64,000 bases of DNA from an uncultured Lachnospiraceae bacterium. Its GTDB lineage: Bacteria; Bacillota; Clostridia; Lachnospirales; Lachnospiraceae. Position 1 is the first letter of the stretch. Each line of letters opens with the position of its first letter. The notes beneath the pieces are model-generated. The model was not told where the DNA came from and did no database searches. It saw only the letters and a program-made list of their open reading frames with translations. Of this stretch, positions 17,574 to 26,137 are shown piece after piece. The stretch covers positions 1 through 64,000 of the forward strand of contig CAJUGD010000002.1 in NCBI GenBank assembly GCA_910586205.1. Reading direction: 5' to 3'. A program made the position numbers and the translations under genes.

Positions 17574-18104
17574 ATGTTATCGGACCCCATGACTTTATAC
17601 AAACTAATGAATCTATATATGCTCAAGCAGGTGAATTTCCCGCTGACCAATGCACAGTTAACAGAATTTTTCCTGCAGCACGAGTACACCAACTATTTTA
17701 CCCTGCAGCAAGCATTAAATGAGTTGCAGGAATCCGGATTGGTCCGCGCCGAATCCTCCCACAACAGCACCCGGTATGAAATCACGCGGGAGGGAGAGGA
17801 CACCCTGTCCTTTTTTGGCAGCAATATCTCCCCTGCCATTGTGGAAGATATGGACAATTACTTAAAAGAAAACCGATTTCGAATGCGGAATGAAGTCAGC
17901 ACCATATCCGATTATTATAAATCTACCAACCAGGACTATATTGTCCACTGCGAAGTACGAGAAGGGCGCAGTTCCCTGATTAATCTGGAGCTTTCCGTCC
18001 CTGACAAGGACCAGGCTGAACTTATGTGTTCCCACTGGGAAGCACGCAGCCAGGAAATCTACGCTTTTGTGATGAAAGCGCTTATGAGTGATGAAATGCG
18101 CTGA
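17574..18104 (+). CDS. DUF4364 family winged-helix protein
   Basis: A 176-residue protein. Residues about 5-85 form a PadR-like winged helix: L-T-N-A-Q-L-T-E-F-F, then L-Q-Q-A-L-N-E-L-Q-E-S-G-L-V as recognition helix, and a wing with R-Y-E-I-T-R-E-G-E. The C-terminal half is a mixed alpha/beta domain. The match to DUF4364, a family common in Clostridia, is strong. It probably regulates transcription, but no target is known. It is divergent from the DUF5717 operon, which may be its target by position. Confidence 0.8.
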   Translation: MLSDPMTLYKLMNLYMLKQVNFPLTNAQLTEFFLQHEYTNYFTLQQALNELQESGLVRAESSHNSTRYEITREGEDTLSFFGSNISPAIVEDMDNYLKENRFRMRNEVSTISDYYKSTNQDYIVHCEVREGRSSLINLELSVPDKDQAELMCSHWEARSQEIYAFVMKALMSDEMR

Positions 18105-18134
18105 AAGGACAAAGAACCAAGGGTGGCAGGAAAC

Positions 18135-18162
18135 AAAAAAAGCCTTACAGACCAAGGCTTTT
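18135..18162 (-). terminator. terminator following tRNA-Ser
   Basis: On the minus strand AAGCCTTGG and the matching TAAGGCTT form a hairpin followed by seven T residues, three bases after the tRNA discriminator base. Confidence 0.85.
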
Positions 18163-18165
18163 CAG

Positions 18166-18256
18166 CGGAGACGGTGGGATTCGAACCCACGTACCGGTTA
18201 TGAGCCGGTAAACGCATTTCGAGTGCGCCGCGTTACGGCCTCTTCGCTACATCTCC
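18166..18256 (-). tRNA. tRNA-Ser (anticodon CGA)
   Basis: The minus strand folds into a 91-base class II tRNA. The acceptor GGAGATG pairs with CGTCTCC, the anticodon loop C-T-C-G-A-A-A gives CGA (reads UCG), the long variable arm T-A-C-C-G-G...C-C-G-G-T-A marks serine, and the T loop is GTTCGAATC. The discriminator is G, as expected for tRNA-Ser. The 3' CCA is not encoded. Confidence 0.96.
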
Positions 18257-18301
18257 AAAATACTGACCAAATTATTATACATGATATTGGACAAATTGTA
18301 A

Positions 18302-18345
18302 ATGGGCGGTTTTGAATTTTTTCAATTCAATACCGCCCGTTTTTA
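18302..18345 (+). terminator. strong hairpin between tRNA-Ser and the amidase gene
   Basis: GGGCGGT and ACCGCCC arms, extended by TTGAATT/AATTCAA, form a long stem. Five T residues follow on the plus strand. The minus strand, where the amidase gene ends six bases away, lacks a T run, yet the hairpin may still protect that transcript. Confidence 0.55.
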
Positions 18346-18350
18346 GCTAA

Positions 18351-19628
18351 CTAATTTTTAAAGAACAACTCCACCCCGTCTGCCAGTCCGTTTCCCAACT
18401 TGTCTAAGGAAGCAGCCGAATGATCGGAACCCTTGTCTCCCAGCTCAATATCCACAGACGGAACCATAGAATATGAAGTCTGAGTCAAATCCATATCAAT
18501 CTTCCCGCCGGAATAAATTTTAGCGCCCACGCCTTTCAGACCTGCAATCAAACTGTCACCCAGGGCGTGATGCTGCTGCCAATGGGATGCCACCGGCTCC
18601 ATGGCCCGGTAAGACGCGATATTGGGTACACTCATATAAAAAGCTCCCTTGTCATTGGTAGTGGAATCATAGTGCAGGGCAATATGACAGTCTGCCATAT
18701 TGTTGGCAATTACGGTCCGGGCAATGTTGTCAAGCTGTACATCATCCGATTCCCGGATCATCAGCACGTCAAAGCCCCGCGCCAAAAGCTTCTCCTTCAG
18801 CACCATGGCCAGAGCCAGTGTAACCTTGGCCTCCGGCGTGCCGTCGGAAAAGGTCATTCCCGAACTGACCGCAATGGCTGTGGTAGCTCCTGCCGCCGTA
18901 CTGCCGCCGGTTACTTTCGGCGTACCGTCCGGATGGCATAATGTCTTTACCCCGGATCCTCCCGATGTGCCGTGCCCTGCATTGACGCAGACCACCTTTC
19001 CCTTGCGGTTTGCCCCTTCTGCCTTGTAAAGAATCGCTTTTCCGGAATTAATCTTGGAAAAGTCCGCATATTTCCAGCCGGAATTAAGTCCTACCTCACC
19101 GGCCTGGGCAGATGTTTTTGAAGATGCCTGAGCTGTGGTCTCCGGCGGCGCAGGCTGAGATGTGGTAAGAAACTGAGAGGACATATAACATTCCCTGCCC
19201 TGGTATATGACTCGGCTCCAAGACTGGCTGTAACCTGTACGTTTTATCGATTCCCCCTGGTTCATACTACCCACAACCGATGCTTTTGTCCCCGGAAAAT
19301 CACGTACTCTCACATTGCTTCCGTTTACATACACGGTCTCGTCCCGTGCCTCCATCTCCGGCGCAGTCTCCTTGGTAATGTCAGCCCCTACCGGGCTGCT
19401 CTCTGCTTTGCGCGGCGGATTCTGCACAGGCTCCTGGGTATCTGCAGTCTCCTTTTCCTCTTTTTCTTCCTCTGCTTCCGAAATGCCGGTCAGCTCGATC
19501 TTTTCATATTTCTTCATCTGGCACCCGGTCGAAAGGACTGCCGCAGCAGCCAAAAGCCCTGCAGAAGCCAGAATTGCCTTCCAATTTCCGGTTCTTTTTT
19601 CTTTTTTGCCCAATTTTATTTTTCTCAC
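18351..19628 (-). CDS. lipoprotein N-acetylmuramoyl-L-alanine amidase with SH3b domain
   Basis: A 425-residue secreted wall hydrolase. The N-terminus is basic, then hydrophobic, ending in the lipobox L-S-T-G-C (cysteine near residue 36). An acidic linker is followed by an SH3b domain (about 98-155; N-V-R-V-R-D-F-P-G). An Amidase_3 domain (about 210-425) has zinc ligands in VNAGHG, an I-R-E-S motif, H-I-A-L-H-Y-D-S and a late D-I-E-L-G-D-K-G. The start is GTG at 19628, overlapping the mnmA stop (GTGA), with GGAGG at 9 bases. Confidence 0.9.
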   Translation of the reverse strand: MRKIKLGKKEKRTGNWKAILASAGLLAAAAVLSTGCQMKKYEKIELTGISEAEEEKEEKETADTQEPVQNPPRKAESSPVGADITKETAPEMEARDETVYVNGSNVRVRDFPGTKASVVGSMNQGESIKRTGYSQSWSRVIYQGRECYMSSQFLTTSQPAPPETTAQASSKTSAQAGEVGLNSGWKYADFSKINSGKAILYKAEGANRKGKVVCVNAGHGTSGGSGVKTLCHPDGTPKVTGGSTAAGATTAIAVSSGMTFSDGTPEAKVTLALAMVLKEKLLARGFDVLMIRESDDVQLDNIARTVIANNMADCHIALHYDSTTNDKGAFYMSVPNIASYRAMEPVASHWQQHHALGDSLIAGLKGVGAKIYSGGKIDMDLTQTSYSMVPSVDIELGDKGSDHSAASLDKLGNGLADGVELFFKN

Positions 19629-20698
19629 TGAATCGTTCCTCCTCCCATCACATAACCGCCGTCATAAAATACCGCTGCCTGTCCAGGCGTCACTGCCCGA
19701 ACCGGCTCGAGAAACCGGCATTCCACCCGATCCCTTCCAATCTCACGGATCACGGCCGGCGCTCCCTTATGGCTGTATCGAATTTTGACCTTCATTTGGC
19801 GTTCCTCTCCATGAAGGCCGTCAATGGCCATCCAATTCAGTTTATCACAAATCAGTATATCCGTAAATACGTCATTTCCATTTCCGATTACGACTTCATT
19901 GCTTTCCGGGCGGATTTCCACCACAAAAACCGGTTTTCCCATGGAAAGATTCAGACCTTTTCGCTGTCCCACTGTGTAATGAATAATTCCTTTATGACGT
20001 CCGATTACGTTTCCGTCCAGATCCACAAAATTCCCAGGCTTTGGCTCATACCCTGCCTGCCGCCGGATAAAGCCGGCATAATCCTGATCCGGAATAAAGC
20101 AGATCTCCTGACTGTCAGCTTTATGAGCCACCAAAAGCCCTATATCTTCTGCGATCTGACGGATTTCTTCCTTTGTATAGGCTCCCACCGGCATCAAGGT
20201 GCGGGCAAGCTGCTGCTGGGTCAGGCTGTAAAGGGCATAAGTCTGATCCTTTGCCGCTGTCACAGAGCTTTTTAAAGCAAATCTTCCGTTTTCCAGTCGT
20301 TCTACCTGTGCGTAATGCCCCGTGGCAATATACTCTGCTCCCACCCCAAGGCTCCTCTTTAGCAGGGCCTCCCATTTCACATACCGGTTGCAGGCAATAC
20401 AGGGATTAGGGGTTCTGCCCTTTATGTATTCCTCTGCAAAATAATCCATGACGCTGCTCTTAAATTCTTCCTTAAAATTCATCACATAATAAGGAATCCC
20501 CAGCTGCCATGCCACCCGCCTGGCATCCTCCACAGCCTTTAATCCGCAGCACCCGCCGTTTTCTGCGGCCTCCTGTGCATCTTCATCCTGCCAGAGCTGC
20601 ATGGTAATTCCCATAACCTCATGACCCTGCTGCTGCAAAAGCCAGGCGGCTACCGAAGAATCGACGCCGCCTGACATGCCTACCACTACTTTACTCAT
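19625..20698 (-). CDS. mnmA: tRNA-specific 2-thiouridylase
   Basis: A 357-residue PP-loop enzyme that makes 2-thiouridine at U34 of tRNA-Lys, Glu and Gln, using sulfur relayed from a cysteine desulfurase. The N-terminal GMSGGVDSSVAAW is the PP-loop. The first catalytic cysteine lies in T-P-N-P-C-I-A-C-N (about 97-105) and the second in Q-E-I-C-F-I-P (about 198-204). The start overlaps the nifU stop as TAATG. The nifS-nifU-mnmA order supplies the sulfur donor. Confidence 0.97.
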   Translation of the reverse strand: MSKVVVGMSGGVDSSVAAWLLQQQGHEVMGITMQLWQDEDAQEAAENGGCCGLKAVEDARRVAWQLGIPYYVMNFKEEFKSSVMDYFAEEYIKGRTPNPCIACNRYVKWEALLKRSLGVGAEYIATGHYAQVERLENGRFALKSSVTAAKDQTYALYSLTQQQLARTLMPVGAYTKEEIRQIAEDIGLLVAHKADSQEICFIPDQDYAGFIRRQAGYEPKPGNFVDLDGNVIGRHKGIIHYTVGQRKGLNLSMGKPVFVVEIRPESNEVVIGNGNDVFTDILICDKLNWMAIDGLHGEERQMKVKIRYSHKGAPAVIREIGRDRVECRFLEPVRAVTPGQAAVFYDGGYVMGGGTIQ

Positions 20699-21135
20699 TA
20701 ATATTCCTCATCTTCGTCATGTTCACTGATATCGCTTTTCGGCTGAACCAGCCCCTTAATCTCAATCCCGTTTTTCTGGGCGTAATCCCACAGAGCCGCG
20801 TGGATAGCCTCCTCTGCCAGCAAAGAACAATGAACCTTTACCGGAGGCAGACCGTCAAGGGCTTCCATAACTGCTTTGTTGGTAACTTCCATGGCCTCCT
20901 GTACGGTCTTTCCTTTTACCATCTCTGTAGCCATGCTGCTGGTAGCCACAGCCGCACCACATCCAAAGGTCTTAAATTTCACATCCCGGATTATTTGATT
21001 CTCATCAATATCCAGATAAATCCGCATAATATCACCGCATTTAGCATTTCCCACGGTTCCCATACCGCTGGGATTCTCAATCTCTCCCACATTTCTTGGG
21101 TGCTCAAAGTGATCCATGACTTTTTCTGTATACAT
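20698..21135 (-). CDS. nifU: NifU/IscU-type iron-sulfur scaffold protein
   Basis: A 145-residue scaffold with the three conserved cysteines in the contexts N-A-K-C-G-D (about 33), F-G-C-G-A-A (about 60) and V-H-C-S-L-L (about 103), plus the N-terminal V-M-D-H-F-E-H-P-R-N motif. It receives sulfur from the adjacent desulfurase and assembles Fe-S clusters. It is the short single-domain form of anaerobic Firmicutes, with a short acidic tail. Confidence 0.95.
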   Translation of the reverse strand: MYTEKVMDHFEHPRNVGEIENPSGMGTVGNAKCGDIMRIYLDIDENQIIRDVKFKTFGCGAAVATSSMATEMVKGKTVQEAMEVTNKAVMEALDGLPPVKVHCSLLAEEAIHAALWDYAQKNGIEIKGLVQPKSDISEHDEDEEY

Positions 21136-21208
21136 ATCTCTTTCTCCTGTCTTCTGCTGTTTACCAGAATCGCTTTCTGGTCTTTTATTTGGTACAGTGC
21201 CGTATCCT

Positions 21209-22390
21209 TTATTTTCCCGCTTTCATAAAGTCTTCATACAGCGGCGACATATTTCGAAGCCGCTGCACAATCTCTTTGATGGATTCCACTACAAAATCCA
21301 TCTCCTCCTTTGTGTTTTCCTCACTCATAGTCAGGCGCAGTGACCCATGGGCAATCTCATGAGGCAGGCCAATGGCCAGAAGCACGTGAGAAGGATCTAA
21401 AGAACCCGACGTACATGCCGATCCGCTGGAACCGCAGATCCCCTTTCCATCCAGCATAATCAGCAGAGACTCACCCTCAATAAACTGAAATGCAAAGTTT
21501 GCGTTATTTGGCAGCCGGTTGACCCGGTCTCCGTTAATGCGGGTATAAGGAATCTCCTCCATGATCCGCTCCATCAGATAATCCCTTAATTCCCTTTCAT
21601 GGCAGGCACGCTCCTCCATGTTGGAAAACGCAATCTGCGCCGCCTTGCCAAATCCTACAATTCCAGGCACATTTTCCGTACCGGCCCGCCGTTTGCGCTC
21701 CTGGGCGCCGCCATGCATGAAGGAGCGGATCTTCACTCCGGTGCGGATATACAAAAATCCAACTCCCTTTGGTCCGTTAATCTTGTGTCCGCTGGCGCTC
21801 ATCATATCAATATGAAGATCATCTACCTGGATGGGAAGATGTCCATATGCCTGCACCGCGTCTGTATGAAACAGGATCCCATGCTCCTTTGCAATCTCCC
21901 CGATCTGGCGGATCGGCTGTATGGTCCCGATCTCATTATTGGCAAACATGACGGAAATCAAAATCGTGGTAGGACGAATCGCCTTTTTAAGCTCATCCAG
22001 CTTTACAACGCCGTTCTCATCCACATTCAGATATGTCACCTCAAAGCCCTGTTTTTCCAAATACTCACAGGTATGCAGCACCGCATGATGTTCAATTTTG
22101 CTGGTAATAATATGGTTCCCCTTTTCCCGGTATGCATCCGCTGCTGCCTTGACAGCCCAGTTGTCAGCTTCTGTTCCGCAGCCGGTAAAATAAATCTCCC
22201 GTGCCTGCGCCCCAATAGACCCGGCAATGATCTCCCGTGCTTCCATGACCGCCTGTTTTGCGGACGTGGAGAAATCATACACAGACGACGGGTTCCCATA
22301 ATACTCCGTAAAATAAGGAAGCATCGCCTCTGCCACCTCTGGTTTTGTCCTTGTAGTCGCGGCATTATCCAGATATATAATCTTCTTCAT
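21209..22390 (-). CDS. nifS: cysteine desulfurase, NifS/IscS family
   Basis: A 393-residue PLP enzyme that converts cysteine to alanine and enzyme-bound persulfide. The N-terminal Y-L-D-N-A-A-T-T, the T-G-C-G-T-E-A-D-N cofactor-binding loop, H-K-I-N-G-P-K-G (PLP lysine, about 204) and the catalytic loop C-G-S-S-G-S-A-C-T-S-G (about 318-330) are all present. It feeds NifU and MnmA, encoded just downstream. There is no IscR-type regulator in the window. Confidence 0.97.
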   Translation of the reverse strand: MKKIIYLDNAATTRTKPEVAEAMLPYFTEYYGNPSSVYDFSTSAKQAVMEAREIIAGSIGAQAREIYFTGCGTEADNWAVKAAADAYREKGNHIITSKIEHHAVLHTCEYLEKQGFEVTYLNVDENGVVKLDELKKAIRPTTILISVMFANNEIGTIQPIRQIGEIAKEHGILFHTDAVQAYGHLPIQVDDLHIDMMSASGHKINGPKGVGFLYIRTGVKIRSFMHGGAQERKRRAGTENVPGIVGFGKAAQIAFSNMEERACHERELRDYLMERIMEEIPYTRINGDRVNRLPNNANFAFQFIEGESLLIMLDGKGICGSSGSACTSGSLDPSHVLLAIGLPHEIAHGSLRLTMSEENTKEEMDFVVESIKEIVQRLRNMSPLYEDFMKAGK

Positions 22391-22750
22391 CTATAAAAAT
22401 CCACCTTTCCGGAAATCTTATTTCCTGAATATGCAGTGTTCTGCAGGCAAGCCTGCTTCACTGATGTATTTATTATAGCAGCATATTCATAGCAATACAA
22501 TATGAAATAAAAACATCATAATCAGCAGCATGTCCGCTGTTACTTTTAGATATTTAAAAAAATCAAATCCTTCCTATAGAATTCCGCCTGCTACTATCAA
22601 TATATTCATAAATTTCTGAATTGACATTGCTTTTACTGCCGTGAGTTTCATTATAATCTATTTTCTACCCCTTTACAACCAAAATCTTCACACGGTTCTA
22701 CTCACCTAAATTCACCATATATTATAATAATTTCCATGTTCGGAGAACCC
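22391..22750. other. divergent intergenic region nifS / flippase
   Basis: This 360-base AT-rich gap holds the nifS promoter and a perfect 14-base palindrome GCAGGCAAGCCTGC (22443-22456) in the nifS leader. I see no gene. The plus-strand half shows no clear promoter for the flippase. Confidence 0.5.
22472..22500 (-). promoter_or_regulatory. sigma-A promoter of the nifS-nifU-mnmA-amidase operon
   Basis: TTGTAT (22495-22500) and a perfect TATAAT (22472-22477) lie 17 bases apart on the minus strand. A GC-rich palindrome begins 16 bases downstream of the -10, where a repressor could act. Confidence 0.65.
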
Positions 22751-24328
22751 ATGATTTCTATATCTGAGCTTTCCCCCAAAAAACGCATCTTTCTCACCGG
22801 CACTATCCTTCTTACCAGCACAGGCTTTGCCTGCCGGGCGCTGGGCTTTTTTTACCGCATTTTTCTTTCCCGGACCATCGGCGCAGAGGGACTAGGTGTT
22901 TACAACATGATACATCCCATATTCGGCATCTGCTTTGCTTTATGCGCCGGTTCCATTCAAACCGCTCTGTCACAGCACATTGCCTCCCATATAGCCAGAG
23001 GACGTTCCATTTTCAGAACCGGTATTGTTATTTCTATGACCATGTCCTTTGTGCTGGCCTTTCTGATCTGCCGCCACGCAGAATTTCTGGCAGGCGCTGT
23101 TTTGATGGAACCGCGCTGTGCGCCTTTCCTTCCTGTAATGGGGATCTCCGTGCCCTTTGCAGCCTTCCATGCCTGCATCAACGGCTACTATTACGGTATG
23201 CAGAAATCCCATGTTCCCGCCTTCTCCCAGGTGGTGGAACAGATTATCCGCATGGCCGCCGTATTTCTCATTGCAGGCTGCTGGATTTCCTCCGGACGCA
23301 CCATTACCGTTATGCTTGCTGCTTATGGACACTTAGCAGGAGAAGCTGCCTCTGCTGCATTCACTTTGCTTTGCCTGTATCTTTTCCCGCCTCAGACAGA
23401 AGTTGTCTCTGCAGGCTTCCTTTCCGCGGGCACCGCTGCCCCCCTGATGGCTCTTGCCCTTCCCCTAATGGGCAACCGGCTGGTTCTGAACCTGCTCTGC
23501 AGCGCTGAAGCCATCTGGATTCCCAGCCGTCTGCAGATGTCCGGGCTGAAAAATGACCAGGCATTTGCTGTTTACGGCGTGCTTACCGGGATGGCCCTGC
23601 CTTTTATCCTCTTTCCCTCCGCCATCACCAACTCCTTAGCCGTTCTTTTGCTCCCCAGTGTAGCCAAGGATCAGGCGGAAGGCCGCAAGGGCAGCATTGC
23701 GGCAAGCATGTCTTTGTCTTTGCGCTACAGCCTTTACATGGGGATTCTGTGTATCGGCATCTTTACCTTGTTTGGAGAAGAACTGGGAACCAGTGTGTTT
23801 CATGATCCGGATGCCGGAAGATTTATCCGAATCCTGGCATGGCTCTGTCCCTTTTTATACCTGGCCACCACCATGGGAAGCATTTTAAACGGACTGGGAA
23901 AAACCCGCACAACCTTTTTCCAAAACACGGTTTCCCTGCTGCTCCGCATTGGCTTTGTGCTTTTTGGCATCCCCTGGTTTGGGATCATAGCCTATCTGTG
24001 GGGAATGTTAATCAGCGAGATCCTGCTGGCCCTTCTCCATTTGTGGTCCCTCAAGAAAATGATTTCCTTTACCTGGAATGCCTGGGATATGATCGTCAAG
24101 CCTTCCCTGCTGTTGGTGATCTCCATTGGAATCTTTTATTTTACTGACAGCCTTTATCCGTTTGCCGGCTTTCTTCCTCTGTTTTTTGAGACAGCAATGC
24201 AAATACTGTTTTTATGCTTCTGCTATGGAGGACTTTTGCTTGTTTTCCATTTTGCCCGGCGAGGAAAGGACCAGGCAGCCCGCTGTCTAAAGCGTTCCAT
24301 AGAAAAATCCAGTACGGCATTCCACTAA
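22751..24328 (+). CDS. SpoVB/MurJ-like lipid flippase (MOP superfamily)
   Basis: A membrane protein of about 525 residues with 12 to 14 hydrophobic helices. It begins with a charged stretch and the motif L-G-F-F-Y-R-I-F-L-S-R-T-I-G-A-E-G-L-G-V-Y, typical of the SpoVB group of polysaccharide/lipid II exporters. SpoVB-type proteins move lipid-linked precursors across the membrane; in sporeformers one acts in cortex synthesis. I chose the ATG at 22751, which has GGAGA 5 bases upstream; an ATG at 22736 lacks a ribosome binding site. It is a single-gene unit, and its exact substrate is unknown. Confidence 0.82.
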   Translation: MISISELSPKKRIFLTGTILLTSTGFACRALGFFYRIFLSRTIGAEGLGVYNMIHPIFGICFALCAGSIQTALSQHIASHIARGRSIFRTGIVISMTMSFVLAFLICRHAEFLAGAVLMEPRCAPFLPVMGISVPFAAFHACINGYYYGMQKSHVPAFSQVVEQIIRMAAVFLIAGCWISSGRTITVMLAAYGHLAGEAASAAFTLLCLYLFPPQTEVVSAGFLSAGTAAPLMALALPLMGNRLVLNLLCSAEAIWIPSRLQMSGLKNDQAFAVYGVLTGMALPFILFPSAITNSLAVLLLPSVAKDQAEGRKGSIAASMSLSLRYSLYMGILCIGIFTLFGEELGTSVFHDPDAGRFIRILAWLCPFLYLATTMGSILNGLGKTRTTFFQNTVSLLLRIGFVLFGIPWFGIIAYLWGMLISEILLALLHLWSLKKMISFTWNAWDMIVKPSLLLVISIGIFYFTDSLYPFAGFLPLFFETAMQILFLCFCYGGLLLVFHFARRGKDQAARCLKRSIEKSSTAFH

Positions 24329-24343
24329 TCCGGACAGAACACC

Positions 24344-24356
24344 AGAGCGTGTTTGA
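24344..24356 (+). repeat. relic of the AGAGYGTGTCTGA palindromic repeat
   Basis: AGAGCGTGTTTGA here matches, with one change, an arm of the palindrome at 51232-51270 and the relic at 48636. Only one arm is present. Confidence 0.35.
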
Positions 24357-24362
24357 GACGAG

Positions 24363-24518
24363 TATAAGCCACACAAAATACCTTGATTTGTTTCGATGAG
24401 AATGCTTTCCCGAAAGTGCAGATAAAAGACTGAGGCGTAATAAATGTTCTGGGTATTTTTATCTGAATCTAAAGGAAAAGAATACAATGAAACCTAAGGT
24501 TATTTTGTGTGGCTTATA
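24363..24518. mobile_element. candidate MITE-like inverted-repeat element
   Basis: The arms at 24363-24394 and 24489-24518 are near-perfect inverted repeats of about 30 bases. Both end in TATAAGCC/GGCTTATA and share ACACAAAATA then CCTT. The 94-base centre has no open frame of note. The terminal TA could be a target duplication, as in mariner-type MITEs. A long stem-loop RNA is the alternative. Other copies would have to be found to decide. Confidence 0.4.
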
Positions 24519-24931
24519 TTGGCGTGATAACCACATTCTATTTCATCTAACTGTCCTGCCGTGTTTTTTCTGTTTCCGGCTTATCATTTGATTTTAATAA
24601 TATTTCATGTTCTTTTGATCCTGGTATCTTTTCATGTAAATGGATGGAATCAGAGGAAGCCTTTTTTAGCCCCAAGAACGCAGCAGTCTCCTGATCATAG
24701 GTCTTTACAAACAGATCAACAGCAGCCTGTCCATTCCATTTCTTTCGCAGGTACAAACGGATATGATTCATTAATCTCACGGTTCTTCCTCCGCATACTT
24801 TTAATGTACTCCCAGAATCTCTCTTTGCCTGATTTGCGAGATGACTCTTTGTCATATGCGCACAAATTTATAAGGTGTAAGCAAAACTTACGTTTATTGA
24901 CTCTGAGAGTACATTTTAATTGAGAATCCTT

Positions 24932-26137
24932 TTACAAACGCATATACTTTTCCACAACTGACCTATATTCTTCTTTCCAATCCGCAAATTCAAGCTGCAA
25001 AGGCTTTGACAAATCAAGGCTGAAAATACCCATAATGGATTTCGCGTCAATGATATACTTTCCTGTAGAGATAAACACGTCCCCCTCAATCTGCCTCATT
25101 TCACTGACAAAATCCTTCACCCTGTCCACAGAACGCAGCATCAAAGGAAACGTTTTTGTCTGCTCTGATTCCCCCTCATTCTGCCTGTAAGATGAAATAA
25201 AACCATGGATTTCTTCCCTGTCCGGCATGGAGAGAAGCGCCCCTCTGCGGGTTGTGACAATGGATGCTGCCCCGTTGGCAAACAACAGCATATCTTCCAT
25301 ATCCATTTCCCCCAAGCAGTCCAGGCCATGCTCCAAAACAAAACTTAGCACACATGCGCAAAAGGTATCTCCGGCACAAGTTGTATCAACCGTGTGATCA
25401 TTTAAAAACGGTTTTCCGAAAATCTTTTTGTCCGAATAATAGGCCATGCTTCCATGGTTTCCCATAGTCACATTGATAAGCTTTGCTCTTGACCGTCTTC
25501 TAATCGCCTGAACTCCTTCATCATAGTTTTCTGTTCCTGTCAGCCATATAATTTCATTATCAGCAATCTTTAAAATATCACATTCACTGATTCCATACCA
25601 AATGGCAGCTCTGGACTGTTCTTCACTTTCCCACAAAGGCTCCCTTAAATTAGGGTCAAAAGAAATCATTTTTCCCAAACTCTTTGCATAGTCAACAGCA
25701 GCCTTCGTTGCCCCTGCCGCCGGCTCACTAGTAAGAGAAAGAGAGCCAAAATGAAAGATTCTGCACGATTCTATCAGTCTTTTATTTACTTCATTTTCCG
25801 TCAGCATAATGTCCGCCCCAGGCTTTCTGTAAAATGAGAAATCCCGATCCCCGTCTTTTAAGGTATGGACAAGAGCCAAGGTGGTATTTACATTTGGATC
25901 ATAGAGCAAACCTTCATCCCCAATCCCTGTTTTTTTGATGGTTTCTCCAAGCATCCGTCCAAAGTAGTCATCTCCCACCTTACCAATAAATGCAGTCTGA
26001 TATCCAAGACGCGCCAGCATTGCCAATACATTACAAGGCGCTCCCCCTGGATTTGCTTCAAATACCATATTGCCCTCTGTATTGCCTTTTTGGATAAAAT
26101 CAATCAGCAGTTCTCCCATTGCAACTACATCATACAT
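24932..26137 (-). CDS. PfkB-family sugar kinase (fructokinase-like) fused to an HPr-like domain
   Basis: A 401-residue protein. Residues 1-322 form a ribokinase-fold sugar kinase. The N-terminal V-A-M-G-E-L-L-I-D-F, the A-N-P-G-G-A-P-C-N substrate loop and the catalytic D-T-T-C-A-G-D-T-F resemble fructokinases, with Cys in place of the usual Gly before A-G-D. Residues about 328-401 match HPr phosphocarriers of Clostridia (D-A-K-S-I-M-G-I-F-S-L-D-L-S-K-P), including the Ser46 region but lacking the His15 motif. The ATG at 26137 follows AAAGGAG and overlaps the symporter stop by 8 bases. It would phosphorylate fructose made by the adjacent dehydrogenase. Confidence 0.82.
   Translation of the reverse strand: MYDVVAMGELLIDFIQKGNTEGNMVFEANPGGAPCNVLAMLARLGYQTAFIGKVGDDYFGRMLGETIKKTGIGDEGLLYDPNVNTTLALVHTLKDGDRDFSFYRKPGADIMLTENEVNKRLIESCRIFHFGSLSLTSEPAAGATKAAVDYAKSLGKMISFDPNLREPLWESEEQSRAAIWYGISECDILKIADNEIIWLTGTENYDEGVQAIRRRSRAKLINVTMGNHGSMAYYSDKKIFGKPFLNDHTVDTTCAGDTFCACVLSFVLEHGLDCLGEMDMEDMLLFANGAASIVTTRRGALLSMPDREEIHGFISSYRQNEGESEQTKTFPLMLRSVDRVKDFVSEMRQIEGDVFISTGKYIIDAKSIMGIFSLDLSKPLQLEFADWKEEYRSVVEKYMRL

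Larger units (their letters stand above)
24329..24931. other. gene-poor interval with repeat relics and an inverted-repeat element
   Basis: Between the flippase and the kinase gene lie a repeat relic at 24344-24356 and a 156-base inverted-repeat element at 24363-24518. A 102-codon minus-strand frame (24547-24855) has no ribosome binding site and no likeness I recognise, so I do not call it a gene. Confidence 0.5.

Noticed and set aside
18166..18256. tRNA considered as tRNA-Leu because of its long variable arm
   Set aside because: The anticodon CGA and discriminator G fit serine; leucine tRNAs have A as discriminator.
21599..22396. Plus-strand open frame of 265 codons
   Set aside because: Antisense to nifS; a shadow produced by its codon usage.
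24547..24855. Minus-strand open frame of 102 codons
   Set aside because: No ribosome binding site and no recognisable motif; may be a decayed gene but cannot be supported.
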